In this document: positions 1 through 12,375 of the stretch, in pieces
Numbering within the stretch: position 1 is the stretch's first letter
How the letters are laid out: each line of letters starts with the position of its first letter
Assembly: GCF_018613935.1 (NCBI RefSeq)
Contig: NZ_JAGGPF010000013.1
Span: 1 to 64,000, forward strand
DNA length: 64,000 nt
DNA from: Agromyces sp. ISL-38
GTDB taxonomy: Bacteria; Actinomycetota; Actinomycetes; Actinomycetales; Microbacteriaceae
Direction: 5' to 3'
Position numbers and translations under genes: made by a program
Notes under the pieces: generated by a model
Told to the model about the DNA's origin: nothing
The model's database searches: none
What the model saw: only the letters and a program-made list of their open reading frames with translations

Positions 1-332
1 TTTGACCTGACCAAAGAACTGTCAATCACTGACAATCCATCAATCTCAAAGAAATCCCAAACACCAACCAAAGTTGATGCCCGAGGTTATTTGGCATTGA
101 ACATAGTGCACGCTGTTGAGTTCTCAAGAAACGGACGCACCCGGTTCAGCGCCGATCTCGGCGCCTCTTCCGAGGCAGTTTCGTTCATCTCATCCGGTCA
201 TCCCGAGGGACGCGTCCGAATGCATCAAGCTCCGGAGATTTCTCTCTTCGAGGCTTGGAATGTTCCCGCTTGAGGCCGATGAGCCAAGGTCTTCATGGAC
301 CCTGTCGCTCTTTCGTTCCTTTGGGGCAACGA
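1..332 (-). promoter_or_regulatory. rRNA operon leader with boxA-like antitermination element
   Basis: On the minus strand this AT-rich stretch carries TTGAGAACTCAACAG inside positions 130-106. This is the conserved boxA-like element of actinobacterial rRNA leaders and spacers. It is preceded by a perfect hairpin, GCGCCGATCTCGGCGC, at 149-164, in the place of a boxB-type stem. A short inverted repeat (TGTCA/TGACA) lies at 20-34. The 16S gene itself is not in the window; from the leader design I infer that it starts just beyond position 1 on the minus strand, co-directional with tyrS. No protein-coding gene is supported here. Confidence 0.7.
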
Positions 333-338
333 GTGATT

Positions 339-367
339 ACATTACGTGGAATCGGGGGTGCCTGCAA
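339..367 (-). promoter_or_regulatory. Candidate rRNA operon promoter
   Basis: On the minus strand a TTGCAG hexamer (367-362) is separated by 17 bp from TAATGT (344-339). This is a good match to a housekeeping promoter, predicting a start near 332. It lies between the tyrS stop codon and the boxA-like leader, where an rRNA promoter is expected. Further promoters may exist. Confidence 0.5.
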
Positions 368-424
368 CTCAGGCCCACATCCCGGGCGTGTCGCGCTTGG
401 ACCGCCCATTCCGGGTGGTCGCGC

Positions 425-1726
425 CTACTCCACGAAGACGCCCGCAAGCGTCTTCTTGCCCCTGCGCAGCACCGCCATGCCGCCCCGCGAGACGCGCCCT
501 TCGAGCGTGGCCGTCTCGTCGTTGACGCGCACGTTGTCGAGCGAGACGCCGCCTTGGGCGATCGCCCGCCGGCCCTCGCTCTGGCTCGAGACGAGACCTG
601 TGTCGACGAGGAGCTGGACGATGGGCGCATCGGGTGATGTCGTGGTGTTCGGCAACTCGCGAAGAGCAGCTTCGAGGGTGCCCGGATCGAGGGCCGCGAG
701 ATCGCCCTGCCCGAACAGCGCTTGCGATGCGGCGATGACGGCGGCCGTGGCATCCGCCCCGTGCACGAGTGTCGTGACCTCGGAGGCGAGCACCCGCTGC
801 GCCTCGCGCTTGAATGCCTCACGCTCGACCATCTCGGCGAGCCGTTCGATCTCAGCTCGGCTGAGGAAGGTGAAGACCTTCAGCCGGTCGATGACGTCGG
901 CATCATCGGTGTTGAGCCAGAACTGGTAGAAGGCGTAGGGACTGCACATCGCGGCATCCAGCCAGATGGCATTTCCCTCACTCTTGCCGAACTTCGTTCC
1001 GTCGGCGTTCGTGACGAGCGGGGTGCCGATGGCGTGCACGCTCGCCCCCTCGACCTTGTGGATGAGGTCGGTGCCGCTCGTGAGGTTGCCCCATTGGTCA
1101 CTGCCGCCTGTCTGCAGCACGCAGCCGTAGAGGCGGTGGAGCTCGAGGTAGTCGAAGCCCTGAAGGATCTGGTAGCTGAACTCGGTGTAACTGATGCCCG
1201 CCTCGGAGTTGAGCCGAGAGGCGACTGCATCTTTCTTCAGCATCGTGCCGACGCGGAAGTGCTTGCCGATCTCGCGCAGGAAGTCGATCGCGGACAGGCC
1301 CGCGGTCCAGTCGAGGTTGTTCACGAGCCGCACTGCGTTCTCGCCTTCGCCCGAGAGGAACCGGCTCACCTGGCCCTGCAGGTAGCCGACCCATTCGGCG
1401 ACGGTCTCACGTGTGTTGAGCGTGCGCTCGGCGGTCGGCCGCGGATCGCCGATCAGCCCGGTCGAGCCGCCGACGAGGCCGAGCGGCCGGTGGCCGGCGA
1501 GTTGGAGCCGGCGCATGACGATGAGCTGCACGAGATTGCCGAGGTGCAGGCTCGGCGCGGTCGGATCGAATCCGCAGTAGTACGTGATGGGCTCCCCCGC
1601 GAGCAGCTCCTTCAGCGCGGCCGGGTCTGTCGACACGTGCACATGACCGCGCCATACGAGCTCCTCCCAGACATCGTCGAACGAGGAGTCGTTCTCTTGG
1701 GAAGCGAGGATCACAGGGTCTGACAC
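425..1726 (-). CDS. tyrS: Tyrosyl-tRNA synthetase
   Basis: This cytoplasmic class I aminoacyl-tRNA synthetase of 433 aa charges tRNA(Tyr) with tyrosine for translation. The HIGH-type motif reads HLGN at residues 61-64, the KMSKS-type loop reads KFGKS at 245-249, and the C-terminal ~70 residues form an S4-like RNA-binding domain, so all parts of the bacterial enzyme are present at normal length. The start is GTG; no ATG precedes the conserved region and there is no spaced Shine-Dalgarno, but a GATAAT box lies 8 nt upstream, suggesting a nearly leaderless mRNA. It lies directly before the rRNA leader and after the arg cluster/mpg block in the same direction, a familiar actinobacterial order. 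Confidence 0.96.
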   Translation of the reverse strand: MSDPVILASQENDSSFDDVWEELVWRGHVHVSTDPAALKELLAGEPITYYCGFDPTAPSLHLGNLVQLIVMRRLQLAGHRPLGLVGGSTGLIGDPRPTAERTLNTRETVAEWVGYLQGQVSRFLSGEGENAVRLVNNLDWTAGLSAIDFLREIGKHFRVGTMLKKDAVASRLNSEAGISYTEFSYQILQGFDYLELHRLYGCVLQTGGSDQWGNLTSGTDLIHKVEGASVHAIGTPLVTNADGTKFGKSEGNAIWLDAAMCSPYAFYQFWLNTDDADVIDRLKVFTFLSRAEIERLAEMVEREAFKREAQRVLASEVTTLVHGADATAAVIAASQALFGQGDLAALDPGTLEAALRELPNTTTSPDAPIVQLLVDTGLVSSQSEGRRAIAQGGVSLDNVRVNDETATLEGRVSRGGMAVLRRGKKTLAGVFVE

Positions 1727-1734
1727 CCCGACAG

Positions 1735-1740
1735 ATTATC
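1735..1740 (-). promoter_or_regulatory. tyrS -10 element
   Basis: GATAAT on the minus strand ends 8 nt before the GTG start of tyrS, placing transcription initiation at or within 1-2 nt of the start codon. No convincing -35 hexamer is visible 17 bp upstream. Confidence 0.4.
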
Positions 1741-1772
1741 AGCGCGATTGGCTCGGATTGGATATAGCCCTC

Positions 1773-1855
1773 AGCATTGAGTTGGTTTGCATAAAGATGT
1801 AGCCTTGATCACCTGAAGCGTTAGGTTGCAAGTTTCACTACGTCACCTCAATGCT
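1773..1855 (+). promoter_or_regulatory. satD-like promoter flanked by a 9-bp inverted repeat
   Basis: TTGAGT (1777-1782), a 17-bp spacer and TAGCCT (1800-1805) form a plausible promoter reading toward the SatD-like gene. AGCATTGAG (1773-1781) overlaps the -35 and its exact reverse complement CTCAATGCT lies at 1847-1855 in the untranslated leader. Two separated arms like this could bind a dimeric regulator, perhaps the HTH-containing product of the gene itself; that is inference. Confidence 0.45.
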
Positions 1856-1879
1856 CTGGCCTTCAGCAGAGGAGAACCG

Positions 1880-2503
1880 ATGTTCGTCATCACCGCCGAC
1901 CAGGTCGGGAGCCGCCGCGAACCGGATCGCACCGGCGCACTTGTCGCCGACCTCACCGAGAAGTTCGGCAACGGACTCATGCTCCCGGTCGACCAGACCG
2001 CCGGTGATGAGGTGCAACTCGTGACCCGTTCAGCGGAGACCGCACTCGCGATCGTGCTCGACACCACGCGCACCGGGCGCTGGAGCGTCGGGCTCGGCGT
2101 CGGCGACATCCGCTATCCGGTGCCCGACGCGGCACGCAAGGCGAGCGGCAGCGCATTCATCGCCGCCCGCGACGCCGTGGGCGCCGCCAAGCGAGCCGAT
2201 GGGCGATTCGCGTTGCGAGCAGCACCGCTCACCACCCGCGTCACCGTGGCCGACGTCGAACCGCTCGTTCGGCTCCTCGTACTGCTTCGCGAGCGCAGGA
2301 CGGAGCCCGGCTGGGAGATCGTCGAGCTCGTCAGGTCCGGCCGACAGCAGAAGGAGGCCGCCGCCATGCTCGACATCAGCCCGGCCGCGGTCAGCGCACG
2401 CCTGAAGGCGGCGATGTGGCGAGCGGAACAGGAGGCTGTGCCTCCGCTCGTCCGACTGCTGCAGGAGCTCGACGGCGAGGCCACGCACACTCCCCCCGAG
2501 TGA
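1880..2503 (+). CDS. SatD-like protein with C-terminal helix-turn-helix
   Basis: A 207-aa soluble protein. The first ~125 residues look like the SatD family: an N-terminal 'ITADQVGSRR' strand-turn, a 'TAGDEVQLV' motif near residue 44 and a GLGVGDIRYPV segment. The last ~60 residues carry a helix-turn-helix ('QQKEAAAMLDISPAAVSARL'), so a DNA-binding role is likely. SatD was named from the streptococcal sat operon, but no biochemical activity is established for the family. The ATG at 1880 is preferred over upstream in-frame codons because AGAGGAGA lies 4-10 nt before it. The next gene, a membrane protein, follows after 78 nt, as SatD genes are often paired with a small membrane protein gene. 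Confidence 0.7.
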   Translation: MFVITADQVGSRREPDRTGALVADLTEKFGNGLMLPVDQTAGDEVQLVTRSAETALAIVLDTTRTGRWSVGLGVGDIRYPVPDAARKASGSAFIAARDAVGAAKRADGRFALRAAPLTTRVTVADVEPLVRLLVLLRERRTEPGWEIVELVRSGRQQKEAAAMLDISPAAVSARLKAAMWRAEQEAVPPLVRLLQELDGEATHTPPE

Positions 2504-2581
2504 CGAAGCGGCCGAGTCGACGGCCTCGCTATGCTGCTCGAAGGCCTCGGGCCGCACGGTCCCGGGTTCGGAAGGAGTTGC

Positions 2582-3184
2582 GTGAACCTCGTCGTCCTCG
2601 CCGACGTCATGACCTGGTCGGCACTGCTGCTCGCGCTTGCCGCGGCGACGGCGTTCTCGGTGCTCGCCTACCTGCGGCCGCGTCGCGCGTACGTGTGGTT
2701 CGCGGCCGGCACCCTCGGCATCGCCCTTCTCGCAGCAGCAACCGCGAGCGCGCCGGCGCAGTTCGGGCTCGCACCGCTCATCACCATCCTGGGCCTGACG
2801 ATCGCCGTGTTCGGCGGCAGCCCGGCCGCAGCGACCGCGCTCGACCTCGCAATGGGCGGCACGGTCGATCCCGGACTGCACGGCGGCATCATCGTCGCCG
2901 AGAAGCCCTCCGCGAGTGAGGAACGCCAGGGAATCACCTCGACGAAGCGCCGTGAGGTGCTCCGCGGCGGGCTGACGATCGGCGTGCTGGAGCGCATCGC
3001 CACGGCCGGCGCCATCGTCGCCGGCTTCCCCGAAGCACTCGCCATCGTCGTGGCGGTGAAGGGCGTCGGCCGATTCACCGAGCTCGAGGCTCCCGAGGCG
3101 CGTGAGCGCTTCATCATCGGCACGTTCGCCAGCCTCATCTGGGCGAGCGCCGCAGCGCTCGTCGTGCATCTCGCGATCCGCTGA
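2582..3184 (+). CDS. Small integral membrane protein paired with SatD
   Basis: A 200-aa protein with about four hydrophobic segments: roughly residues 8-28, 33-52 and 58-80, and one at the extreme C-terminus. A polar cytoplasmic loop around 95-125 separates them. A GTG start is chosen because GGAAGGAG ends 3 nt before it. The C-terminal motif 'VGRFTELEAPEARERFIIGT' resembles a signature of membrane proteins that accompany SatD-like genes, so both are probably one expression unit. No enzymatic motif is visible and I cannot assign a function beyond 'SatD partner'. It converges on the phospholipase D-like gene 39 nt downstream. Confidence 0.6.
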   Translation: MNLVVLADVMTWSALLLALAAATAFSVLAYLRPRRAYVWFAAGTLGIALLAAATASAPAQFGLAPLITILGLTIAVFGGSPAAATALDLAMGGTVDPGLHGGIIVAEKPSASEERQGITSTKRREVLRGGLTIGVLERIATAGAIVAGFPEALAIVVAVKGVGRFTELEAPEARERFIIGTFASLIWASAAALVVHLAIR

Positions 3185-3223
3185 TCCCGTGCTGGCGAGG
3201 GAGTCAGCGACGCCCACCAGCCG

Positions 3224-4882
3224 CTACAACCCGGCGAAGTAGCGTCGACGCAGGAACCGGTCGGTGCCGGAGCGGAAGTACCCGGCATCCGCCCACGCCG
3301 TGGTCTCGACGAGGTGCTTGCGACGGAGGGCCTCGGCAGGGGTGGTGGCACCGCTGAACTTGAGCGACTCGCGGAACGCATAGTGCGAGAACAACCGCAT
3401 GTACTCGCCCAGGTAGACGTCGGCGACGGCGGAGTTGCCGCGAATGACCAGCATGTTCTCATCGTTGGTGTCGGTGGAGGCCTTCGAGAAGTTCGCCGAC
3501 CCCACGACCACGATGGGGTCGGCGCCCAGCGGGTCGATGAGCATGTACTTCGTGTGGATGTACAGCACGTGCGCTTCCGCAGTGGCGCGGTCGGTCTCGG
3601 CGAGCCACCGGTCGAAGGTGTTGATCTCCACTCGTGCGCCCACGGAGACGGTGGTGTTCGGGCGGCGACGGATGCGGTCGATCGTGGCCGCCTGCTGCGC
3701 GAAGGTCGACCCGTTCCCCTTCTTCTCCATGAGTGCGAAGCGCAGCACGTCATCGGTGCTGTCGTACACGTCCACGAATCGGTCGTCCATGCCGAAGGCG
3801 AAGGTCATGAAGAGTGCACGCGACGCATCGCCGGCGAGCTCGGCATACCAGTCGAGTGCCGCGAGATCGGTGCGGGGCGAGAAGACCACGGTGGTGTCCG
3901 TCGCGCCGACGGGTACGGGTGCCGGGGTCATCGCTGTGGCGTCGATCGCGGTCGGCTTGCGGGTGACGTCACGTTCGAGCAGGGCCCAGTAGCCGGCGAA
4001 TGTCGCCGCCACCGCGGGGTCGCGCACGAGGTGGGCGTTGTTGGAGTGGCCGAAGATGCCGTTCTGCGACAGGTTGGTCGAGCCCGTCCACACTTCAGCC
4101 GGGGCACCCGCGCGACTCAGGACGAAGAACTTGTTGTGGGCGAAACGCCCCGACCTCTCCCGCGCCGCGACGACGCCGGCGAGACCGCTTCCGACGAGGG
4201 CCGCTTCATTGCCGGCCTTCTGAGTGTCGCCGTCGTAGAGCACCTTCACCGTCGCACCGCGCGCACGGGCCGCAGCAAGCGCGGCGAACACGCGCGTGTT
4301 CTTGAACTCGAAGATCGCGCCGTGCAACACATCACCCGGGCCCGCTTGGCCGATGAACGCCTCGAGTCCCTCGATGAGGCCGCGAGAGAGCCAGTCGAAC
4401 GCGGCCTGGCCGACCTCATCGGGCGGCCGGTTCTGGAACCGTCGAGCGTACTCCTGCGATGCGATGGAGCCCCGGTTGAAGAAGACCGCGTGGCGGCCGA
4501 GGTCGACCGGTTCAGTGGTGACCTCGAGATCCACCGTGGCACCGGGCACGAGCGCTCCGGGAGTGCCCGTCATCGCCGAGACGCGATACGTGTAGTGCTC
4601 GTTCGGGCTGACCGAGTAGTCGGCCCACTGGAACGACTGGAACGGATGCTGCCGCGACGAGCGGCCCACACCCGGCGGCGGGTTCGGCTCGACGCTCGCG
4701 AACGTCTTCAGGCCCGTCATCCATCGCACGTCGCCATCGGAGTGTCGCGTGCGGCGCACGGCGAAACCGAGCACCTTCTCAATACGGATGTCGGAGCGCT
4801 CCATGTTGAAGCCGAGCAGCACCACGTGGTTGCCTGCGATCGCCTGCGCGGTGAGCCCGTCGCGGCTGTCTGAGTTGCGCAT
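3224..4882 (-). CDS. Phospholipase D-like protein with two HKD motifs
   Basis: A 552-aa protein of the PLD superfamily, whose members cleave phosphodiester bonds in lipids or nucleic acids. Two HxK motifs followed by the expected small-residue signature are seen: HNK near residue 247, followed by GSTNLS, and HTK near 443, followed by GSANFS. These supply the paired catalytic His/Lys residues. The ~130 N-terminal residues look like a beta-rich, fibronectin-type domain. There is no signal peptide or membrane segment, so the protein is probably cytoplasmic, which argues against a secreted toxin phospholipase. It stands alone between convergent and co-directional unrelated genes, with no obvious partner. 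The substrate (DNA, RNA or lipid) is unknown. Confidence 0.75.
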   Translation of the reverse strand: MRNSDSRDGLTAQAIAGNHVVLLGFNMERSDIRIEKVLGFAVRRTRHSDGDVRWMTGLKTFASVEPNPPPGVGRSSRQHPFQSFQWADYSVSPNEHYTYRVSAMTGTPGALVPGATVDLEVTTEPVDLGRHAVFFNRGSIASQEYARRFQNRPPDEVGQAAFDWLSRGLIEGLEAFIGQAGPGDVLHGAIFEFKNTRVFAALAAARARGATVKVLYDGDTQKAGNEAALVGSGLAGVVAARERSGRFAHNKFFVLSRAGAPAEVWTGSTNLSQNGIFGHSNNAHLVRDPAVAATFAGYWALLERDVTRKPTAIDATAMTPAPVPVGATDTTVVFSPRTDLAALDWYAELAGDASRALFMTFAFGMDDRFVDVYDSTDDVLRFALMEKKGNGSTFAQQAATIDRIRRRPNTTVSVGARVEINTFDRWLAETDRATAEAHVLYIHTKYMLIDPLGADPIVVVGSANFSKASTDTNDENMLVIRGNSAVADVYLGEYMRLFSHYAFRESLKFSGATTPAEALRRKHLVETTAWADAGYFRSGTDRFLRRRYFAGL

Positions 4883-4953
4883 GAGAGCAGCGTGGCGCAG
4901 CCGCTCTGGTTCCGCAACGGTGCAGGCCCGGAGTGCGTAGGCCGGCTACTCCG

Positions 4954-7942
<2,989 letters not shown>

Positions 7943-7971
7943 GCGGTTCCGTTCGGGGATCGGGGTCGAGG

Positions 7972-9162
7972 TCAGAGGGATACGGCGACGGCGTCGAGCG
8001 CGTGGCCGAGACGAGCGGCGAACTCGTCGATGTCGTCGTCGTCGATGATGAGCGGCGGCGCCATCCGGATGGTGGAGTCGTTCGCCGCGTTCACGATGAG
8101 GCCGCCGCGCATCGCCTCGGAGACGACTGCCGCGGCGACGGGCTCCGTGAGCGCGATGCCGATGAGGAGGCCGCGGCCGCGCACGCCGGCGACGAGTGGA
8201 GATTCGAGCGCCGCGACCCGCTCGCCGATCTGCCGGCCGCGTCGCGTCGCGTTCTCGAGCAGGCCGGCGCGTTCGATCTCGCCGAGCACCGCGTTCGCGA
8301 CCGCGGTCGCGAGCGGGTTGCCGCCGAAGGTCGAACCGTGCTGGCCCTTCGAGTAGAGGGAGGACGCGTGCCCGAACGTGACGAGTCCGCCGATCGGGAA
8401 GCCACCGCCGATACCCTTCGCGACGGTGATCGCGTCGGGCGTGATGCCGGCGTGCTGGAAGGCGAACCACTCGCCGGTGCGCCCTGCGCCGGTCTGGATC
8501 TCGTCGACGATGAGCAGCGCGCCGTGCCGATGCGTGAGCTCGCGCGCGGTCTCCAGGAAGCCGTCGGGCAGCTCCACGACGCCGGCTTCGCCCTGGATCG
8601 GCTCGACGAAGAGGGCAGCGACCGCATCGTCGATGTTCGCCTCGAGCGCCGCGATGGTCGCGGGGATGTGCTCGACGCCGCCGGGCAACGGCTCGAAGGC
8701 GTCGCGCATGTGCGCCTTGCCGGTGAGTGCGAGCGAGCCCATGGTGCGTCCGTGGAAGCCGTCGATGAGGGAGAGCACGCGGGTGCGTGCGCCACCGGAG
8801 TTGTTGAGGCGGGCGAGCTTGAACGCCGCCTCATTGGCTTCGGCGCCGGAGTTGCCGAACCACACGCGTCCGTGGTCGCCGGCCCCGGCGAGGCGGGTGA
8901 TTCGCTCGGCGAGCTCGAGCGCAGGCTCGGTGGTGAAGTAGTTCGACACGTGGGCGAGCTTCGCGGCTTGCGCCGACACCGCCTCGATGAACACGGGATG
9001 CGCGTGGCCGAGCGCGTTGACGGCGATGCCGGCGAGGAAGTCGAGGTACTCCTTGCCCGTGTCGTCCCACACGCGAGACCCTTGCCCGCGCTCGAGCTTC
9101 GCGAGCGGCATGGCCATCGAGCGCATGAGGCGCCGGTCGAATCGGTCCTGCCAGCCGCTCAT
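7972..9162 (-). CDS. argD: Acetylornithine aminotransferase
   Basis: A PLP enzyme of class III that transfers an amino group from glutamate to N-acetylglutamate semialdehyde to give N-acetylornithine. At 396 aa it matches the family length. The PLP lysine lies in '[12 protein letters not shown]', preceded by the '[14 protein letters not shown]' motif whose Asp contacts the cofactor. The [11 protein letters not shown] segment binds the phosphate. The ATG overlaps the argB stop as ATGA, indicating translational coupling. The same family also serves N-succinyl-diaminopimelate aminotransfer in some bacteria; the operon context argues for the arginine role. Confidence 0.96.
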   Translation of the reverse strand: MSGWQDRFDRRLMRSMAMPLAKLERGQGSRVWDDTGKEYLDFLAGIAVNALGHAHPVFIEAVSAQAAKLAHVSNYFTTEPALELAERITRLAGAGDHGRVWFGNSGAEANEAAFKLARLNNSGGARTRVLSLIDGFHGRTMGSLALTGKAHMRDAFEPLPGGVEHIPATIAALEANIDDAVAALFVEPIQGEAGVVELPDGFLETARELTHRHGALLIVDEIQTGAGRTGEWFAFQHAGITPDAITVAKGIGGGFPIGGLVTFGHASSLYSKGQHGSTFGGNPLATAVANAVLGEIERAGLLENATRRGRQIGERVAALESPLVAGVRGRGLLIGIALTEPVAAAVVSEAMRGGLIVNAANDSTIRMAPPLIIDDDDIDEFAARLGHALDAVAVSL

Positions 9163-10088
9163 GCGGGCACGACCTCCGTTCCGATGCCGGATTGCGTGAA
9201 CACCTCGAGCAGGATCGAGTGCGGGATCCGGCCGTCGATGATCGCCGCCTTCGCGACCCCGCCCTCGACGGCGTCGAGGCAGGCGCGCATCTTCGGGATC
9301 ATGCCGGATTCGAGACCCGGCAGCATCGTTTCGAGCTCGGGCACCTCGATGACCGACACGAGCGATTCGCGATTCGGCCAATCACGGTAGAGCCCCGCGA
9401 CGTCCGTGAGGATCACGAGCTTGGCCGCGCCGAGCGCCGCCGCGAGTGCGGCTGCGGCCGAGTCGGCGTTCACGTTGAGGGACTGGCCGGGCACGTCACC
9501 GTCGGGCGCGATCGAGGATACGACGGGGATGCGGCCCGCTGCGAGGTCGGCGAGCACCGCAGCAGGATCGACGGAGATCACGTCGCCGACGAGTCCGAGG
9601 TCGACTTCTTCGCCGTCGACGACCGCACCGCGGCGGCGACCGGTGAAGAGACCGGCGTCTTCTCCCGAGAGACCCGAGGCGAGCGGCCCGTGCTCGTTGA
9701 TGAGCGAGACGAGCTCGCGGTTCACCTGGCCCGAGAGCACCATCCGAACCACGTCCATGGTCTCGGGCGTGGTCACCCGGTAGCCGCCGCGGAACTCGCT
9801 CTCGATGCCGAGCCGCGCGAGCATGGCGGAGATCTGGGGCCCGCCGCCGTGCACGACGACGGGCTTGATGCCCGCGTACCGCAGGTAGACCATGTCTTCC
9901 GCGAAGGCACGCTGCAGCTCGGGGCTGACCATCGCGTTGCCGCCGAACTTCACCACGATCGTCTCGCCGTGGAAGCGCTTGAGCCACGGCAGCGAGTCGA
10001 TGAGCACTTGGGCCTTGTCGGCCGCGGTGGCCTGAGCCGTGCCGATATGCTCGGCGGCCTCGATCTGGGTCACGTCGTTCCCGTTCAT
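9159..10088 (-). CDS. argB: Acetylglutamate kinase
   Basis: Phosphorylates N-acetylglutamate with ATP, the usual feedback-controlled step of the cyclic arginine pathway. The 309-aa product has the amino-acid kinase fold signatures: 'VVKFGGNAM' (phosphate loop), '[10 protein letters not shown]' (substrate binding) and '[13 protein letters not shown]'. An N-terminal helix of ~25 residues precedes the core, as in arginine-sensitive hexameric enzymes; sensitivity is inferred. The ATG at 10088 leaves 2 nt after the argJ stop. An alternative TTG at 10094 overlaps that stop as TTGA and would add two residues. Confidence 0.96.
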   Translation of the reverse strand: MNGNDVTQIEAAEHIGTAQATAADKAQVLIDSLPWLKRFHGETIVVKFGGNAMVSPELQRAFAEDMVYLRYAGIKPVVVHGGGPQISAMLARLGIESEFRGGYRVTTPETMDVVRMVLSGQVNRELVSLINEHGPLASGLSGEDAGLFTGRRRGAVVDGEEVDLGLVGDVISVDPAAVLADLAAGRIPVVSSIAPDGDVPGQSLNVNADSAAAALAAALGAAKLVILTDVAGLYRDWPNRESLVSVIEVPELETMLPGLESGMIPKMRACLDAVEGGVAKAAIIDGRIPHSILLEVFTQSGIGTEVVPA

Positions 10089-10090
10089 GC

Positions 10091-11242
10091 TCAACTCGCG
10101 TACGCGCTGTTCTCGTGCACGTAGTCGTGCGTGAGATCGTTCGTGCGAATGGTGGCGGATGCCTCACCGGCATGCAGCTCGATGAGCACGTGTGTGGCTC
10201 GTGGTGTGAGGTCGACCTGCTCGCGCGGCGCGTCGGGGCGGCCAGCGTGGCACACGCGGACCCCGTTCATCGAGACGTCGACGAGATACGGGTCGAAGGG
10301 CGCTGTGGTGGTGCCGATCGCGGCGAGCACACGGCCCCAGTTCGGGTCGTTGCCGAAGATCGCGGCCTTGAAGAGGTTGTTGCGCGCGACGGAACGGCCC
10401 ACCTCGACGGCGTCGTCTTCGGTCACGGCGCCGCGCACCTCGATCGCGATGTCGTGGCTCGCGCCCTCGGCATCCGACTGCAGTTGCAGCGCGAGTGACG
10501 CGCATGCGTCGGTGAGCGCGGCCGTGAACGCCTCGAGTGAAGGAGCGACACCCGATGCACCCGAGGCCATGAGGGTGACCTGGTCGTTCGTCGACATGCA
10601 GCCGTCTGAGTCGAGGCGGTCGAACGTGACCCTCGTCGCGGCGCGCAGCGCGGCATCGAGGTCGGTGGCCGCAAGAGCGGCATCGGTCGTGAGCACGACG
10701 AGCATCGTGGCGAGCCCCGGAGCGAGCATGCCGGCGCCCTTCGCGATGCCGCCGATGCGCCATCCGTCGCCCTCGATCGCGATCGTCTTCGGCACGGAGT
10801 CCGTGGTCATGATCGCCCTCGCCGCATCGTCGCCGCCGGTCGCCGAGAGGCGGGCGGCTGCTGAGAGCACACCCTCTTCGACCACCTCGCCGTCGAGCTG
10901 GTCGCCGATGAGCCCCGTCGAGCAGACGAGCACGTCGCCGGCGGCGATGGCGAGGGCGGATGCCGCGGCCTCGGCAGTGCGGTGGGTCACCTGGAATCCC
11001 TCGGGGCCGGTGAAGCAGTTCGCGCCGCCCGAGTTCAGCACGATCGCCGAGACCTGCCCGTCGTCGATCACCTGCTCCGACCAGAGGATCGGGTTCGCCT
11101 TCGCGCGGTTCGACGTGAAGACCGCGGCCGCCGCTTGCGAGGGGCCGCGGTTCACGATCAACGCGAGGTCGAGCGCGCCCGAGCGTTTGATGCCGGCGGC
11201 GATGCCGGCCGCCTCGAATCCGGCGGGAGTGGTGACGGTCAC
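10091..11242 (-). CDS. argJ: Bifunctional ornithine acetyltransferase/N-acetylglutamate synthase
   Basis: Recycles the acetyl group from N-acetylornithine to glutamate and, in bifunctional forms, also makes N-acetylglutamate from acetyl-CoA. The 383-aa precursor contains the autocleavage motif '[14 protein letters not shown]'. By family precedent, cleavage between Ala178 and Thr179 yields alpha and beta chains with Thr179 as N-terminal nucleophile. The GTG start overlaps the argC stop as GTGA. Whether the protein is mono- or bifunctional cannot be told from sequence alone; no separate argA is in the window. Confidence 0.96.
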   Translation of the reverse strand: MTVTTPAGFEAAGIAAGIKRSGALDLALIVNRGPSQAAAAVFTSNRAKANPILWSEQVIDDGQVSAIVLNSGGANCFTGPEGFQVTHRTAEAAASALAIAAGDVLVCSTGLIGDQLDGEVVEEGVLSAAARLSATGGDDAARAIMTTDSVPKTIAIEGDGWRIGGIAKGAGMLAPGLATMLVVLTTDAALAATDLDAALRAATRVTFDRLDSDGCMSTNDQVTLMASGASGVAPSLEAFTAALTDACASLALQLQSDAEGASHDIAIEVRGAVTEDDAVEVGRSVARNNLFKAAIFGNDPNWGRVLAAIGTTTAPFDPYLVDVSMNGVRVCHAGRPDAPREQVDLTPRATHVLIELHAGEASATIRTNDLTHDYVHENSAYAS

Positions 11243-12282
11243 GGGGCGACTCCGTTCACGGGCAATCCGGTGGACTCGACGAGGCCGAGCGCGATGTTCG
11301 CGGACTGGAGGGCGGCGCCGGCAGTGCCCTTCACGAGGTTGTCGACCGCGGCGACGACCACGACCCGGCCGGCCGCCTCATCGATCGCGAGGCCGAGCAG
11401 CGCTGTGTTCGCACCGAGCACGTCGGCGGTGCGCGGGAACTGCCCGGCCGGCAGGAGCTGCACGAAGCGCTCGCCCGCATAGGCGTCTTCCCAGGCGGCG
11501 CGAACCGTAGCGGCATCCGTGCCGGGCACGATGCGCGCCGTCGACGTCGCGAGGATGCCCCGCGACATCGGCACGATGACCGGGGTGAACGAGATCGTCG
11601 GTGCAGCCGCGCCCGCCCAGCGCAGCGCCTGGGTGATCTCGGGGATGTGCCGGTGCACACCGCCCACGGAGTAGGGGTTCGCCGAACCGAGGATCTCGCT
11701 GCCGAGCAGGTGCGCCTTGAGGCTCTTGCCTGCGCCCGAGGGGCCGACGGCGAGCACCGAGACGAGGTCGCGGTCTTCGATGACGCCCGCACGGATGCCG
11801 GGTGCGAGCGAGAGCGCGACGGTCGACGCGTTGCAGCCGGGTGCGGCGATGCGGCGCGTCTTGGTGAGCCGGTCGCGCTGGGTGCCGTGCATCCGCGGCA
11901 GTTCGGGCACGCCGTACGCCCACGCGGGATGGAAGTCGCCGCCGTAGAACTCGGCCCACGCCGCCTCGCTCTCGAGGCGATGGTCGGCGCCGCAGTCGAT
12001 GACGAGCGTCTCGGGCGATAGTTGCGCGGCGATGCCTCCGGACGTGCCGTGCGGCAGTGCGAGGAAGACGACGTCGTGGCCGGCGAGTGTCTCGGCGGTC
12101 GTCTCCTGCAGCGTGAGGTGCGTGTACGTGCGCAAGTGCGGCTGCACCGATACGAGGGGTTGTCCGGCGTTCGAGTGCGCGGTGACCGTGCGCACCTCGA
12201 ACTCGGGATGATCGGCGATGAGGCGCAGGATTTCTCCTCCGGCATAGCCGGACGCGCCGGAAACAGCGACGGAGTACGTCAT
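11239..12282 (-). CDS. argC: N-acetyl-gamma-glutamyl-phosphate reductase
   Basis: NADPH-dependent reduction of N-acetylglutamyl phosphate to the semialdehyde. The 347-aa protein opens with the Rossmann motif '[11 protein letters not shown]', and the catalytic cysteine lies in '[12 protein letters not shown]'. It is the first structural gene of the argCJBDFH operon. AAGGTGG lies 6-12 nt before the ATG. Upstream, on the same strand, is a 35-codon Arg-rich ORF with its own promoter and mutually exclusive hairpins, so expression of the whole operon may be set by attenuation. Confidence 0.96.
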   Translation of the reverse strand: MTYSVAVSGASGYAGGEILRLIADHPEFEVRTVTAHSNAGQPLVSVQPHLRTYTHLTLQETTAETLAGHDVVFLALPHGTSGGIAAQLSPETLVIDCGADHRLESEAAWAEFYGGDFHPAWAYGVPELPRMHGTQRDRLTKTRRIAAPGCNASTVALSLAPGIRAGVIEDRDLVSVLAVGPSGAGKSLKAHLLGSEILGSANPYSVGGVHRHIPEITQALRWAGAAAPTISFTPVIVPMSRGILATSTARIVPGTDAATVRAAWEDAYAGERFVQLLPAGQFPRTADVLGANTALLGLAIDEAAGRVVVVAAVDNLVKGTAGAALQSANIALGLVESTGLPVNGVAP

Positions 12283-12319
12283 GAATCCACCTTAGGGTCT
12301 GAGCGGTCGAGGGATGATC

Positions 12320-12375
12320 CGGCGACGCCCGCGGCAGACGGTCTAGACCGCAGCAGGGGTCGCCGAGATTCGGCG
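12320..12375 (-). promoter_or_regulatory. Possible arginine attenuator structure
   Basis: Three complementary arms lie on the transcript. Arm 1 is CGCCGA (12375-12370), made of Arg codons 26-27 of the leader ORF. Arm 2 is CGGCGAC (12365-12359), which pairs either with arm 1 (together with the adjoining T; 6 bp, 3-nt loop) or with arm 3, GTCGCCG (12326-12320; 7 bp). The loop between arms 2 and 3 holds the palindrome CGGTCTAGACCG (12350-12339) that spans the leader stop codon. There is no U-tract, so control might be at translation or by Rho. GC-rich pairings of this length can also arise by chance. Confidence 0.4.
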
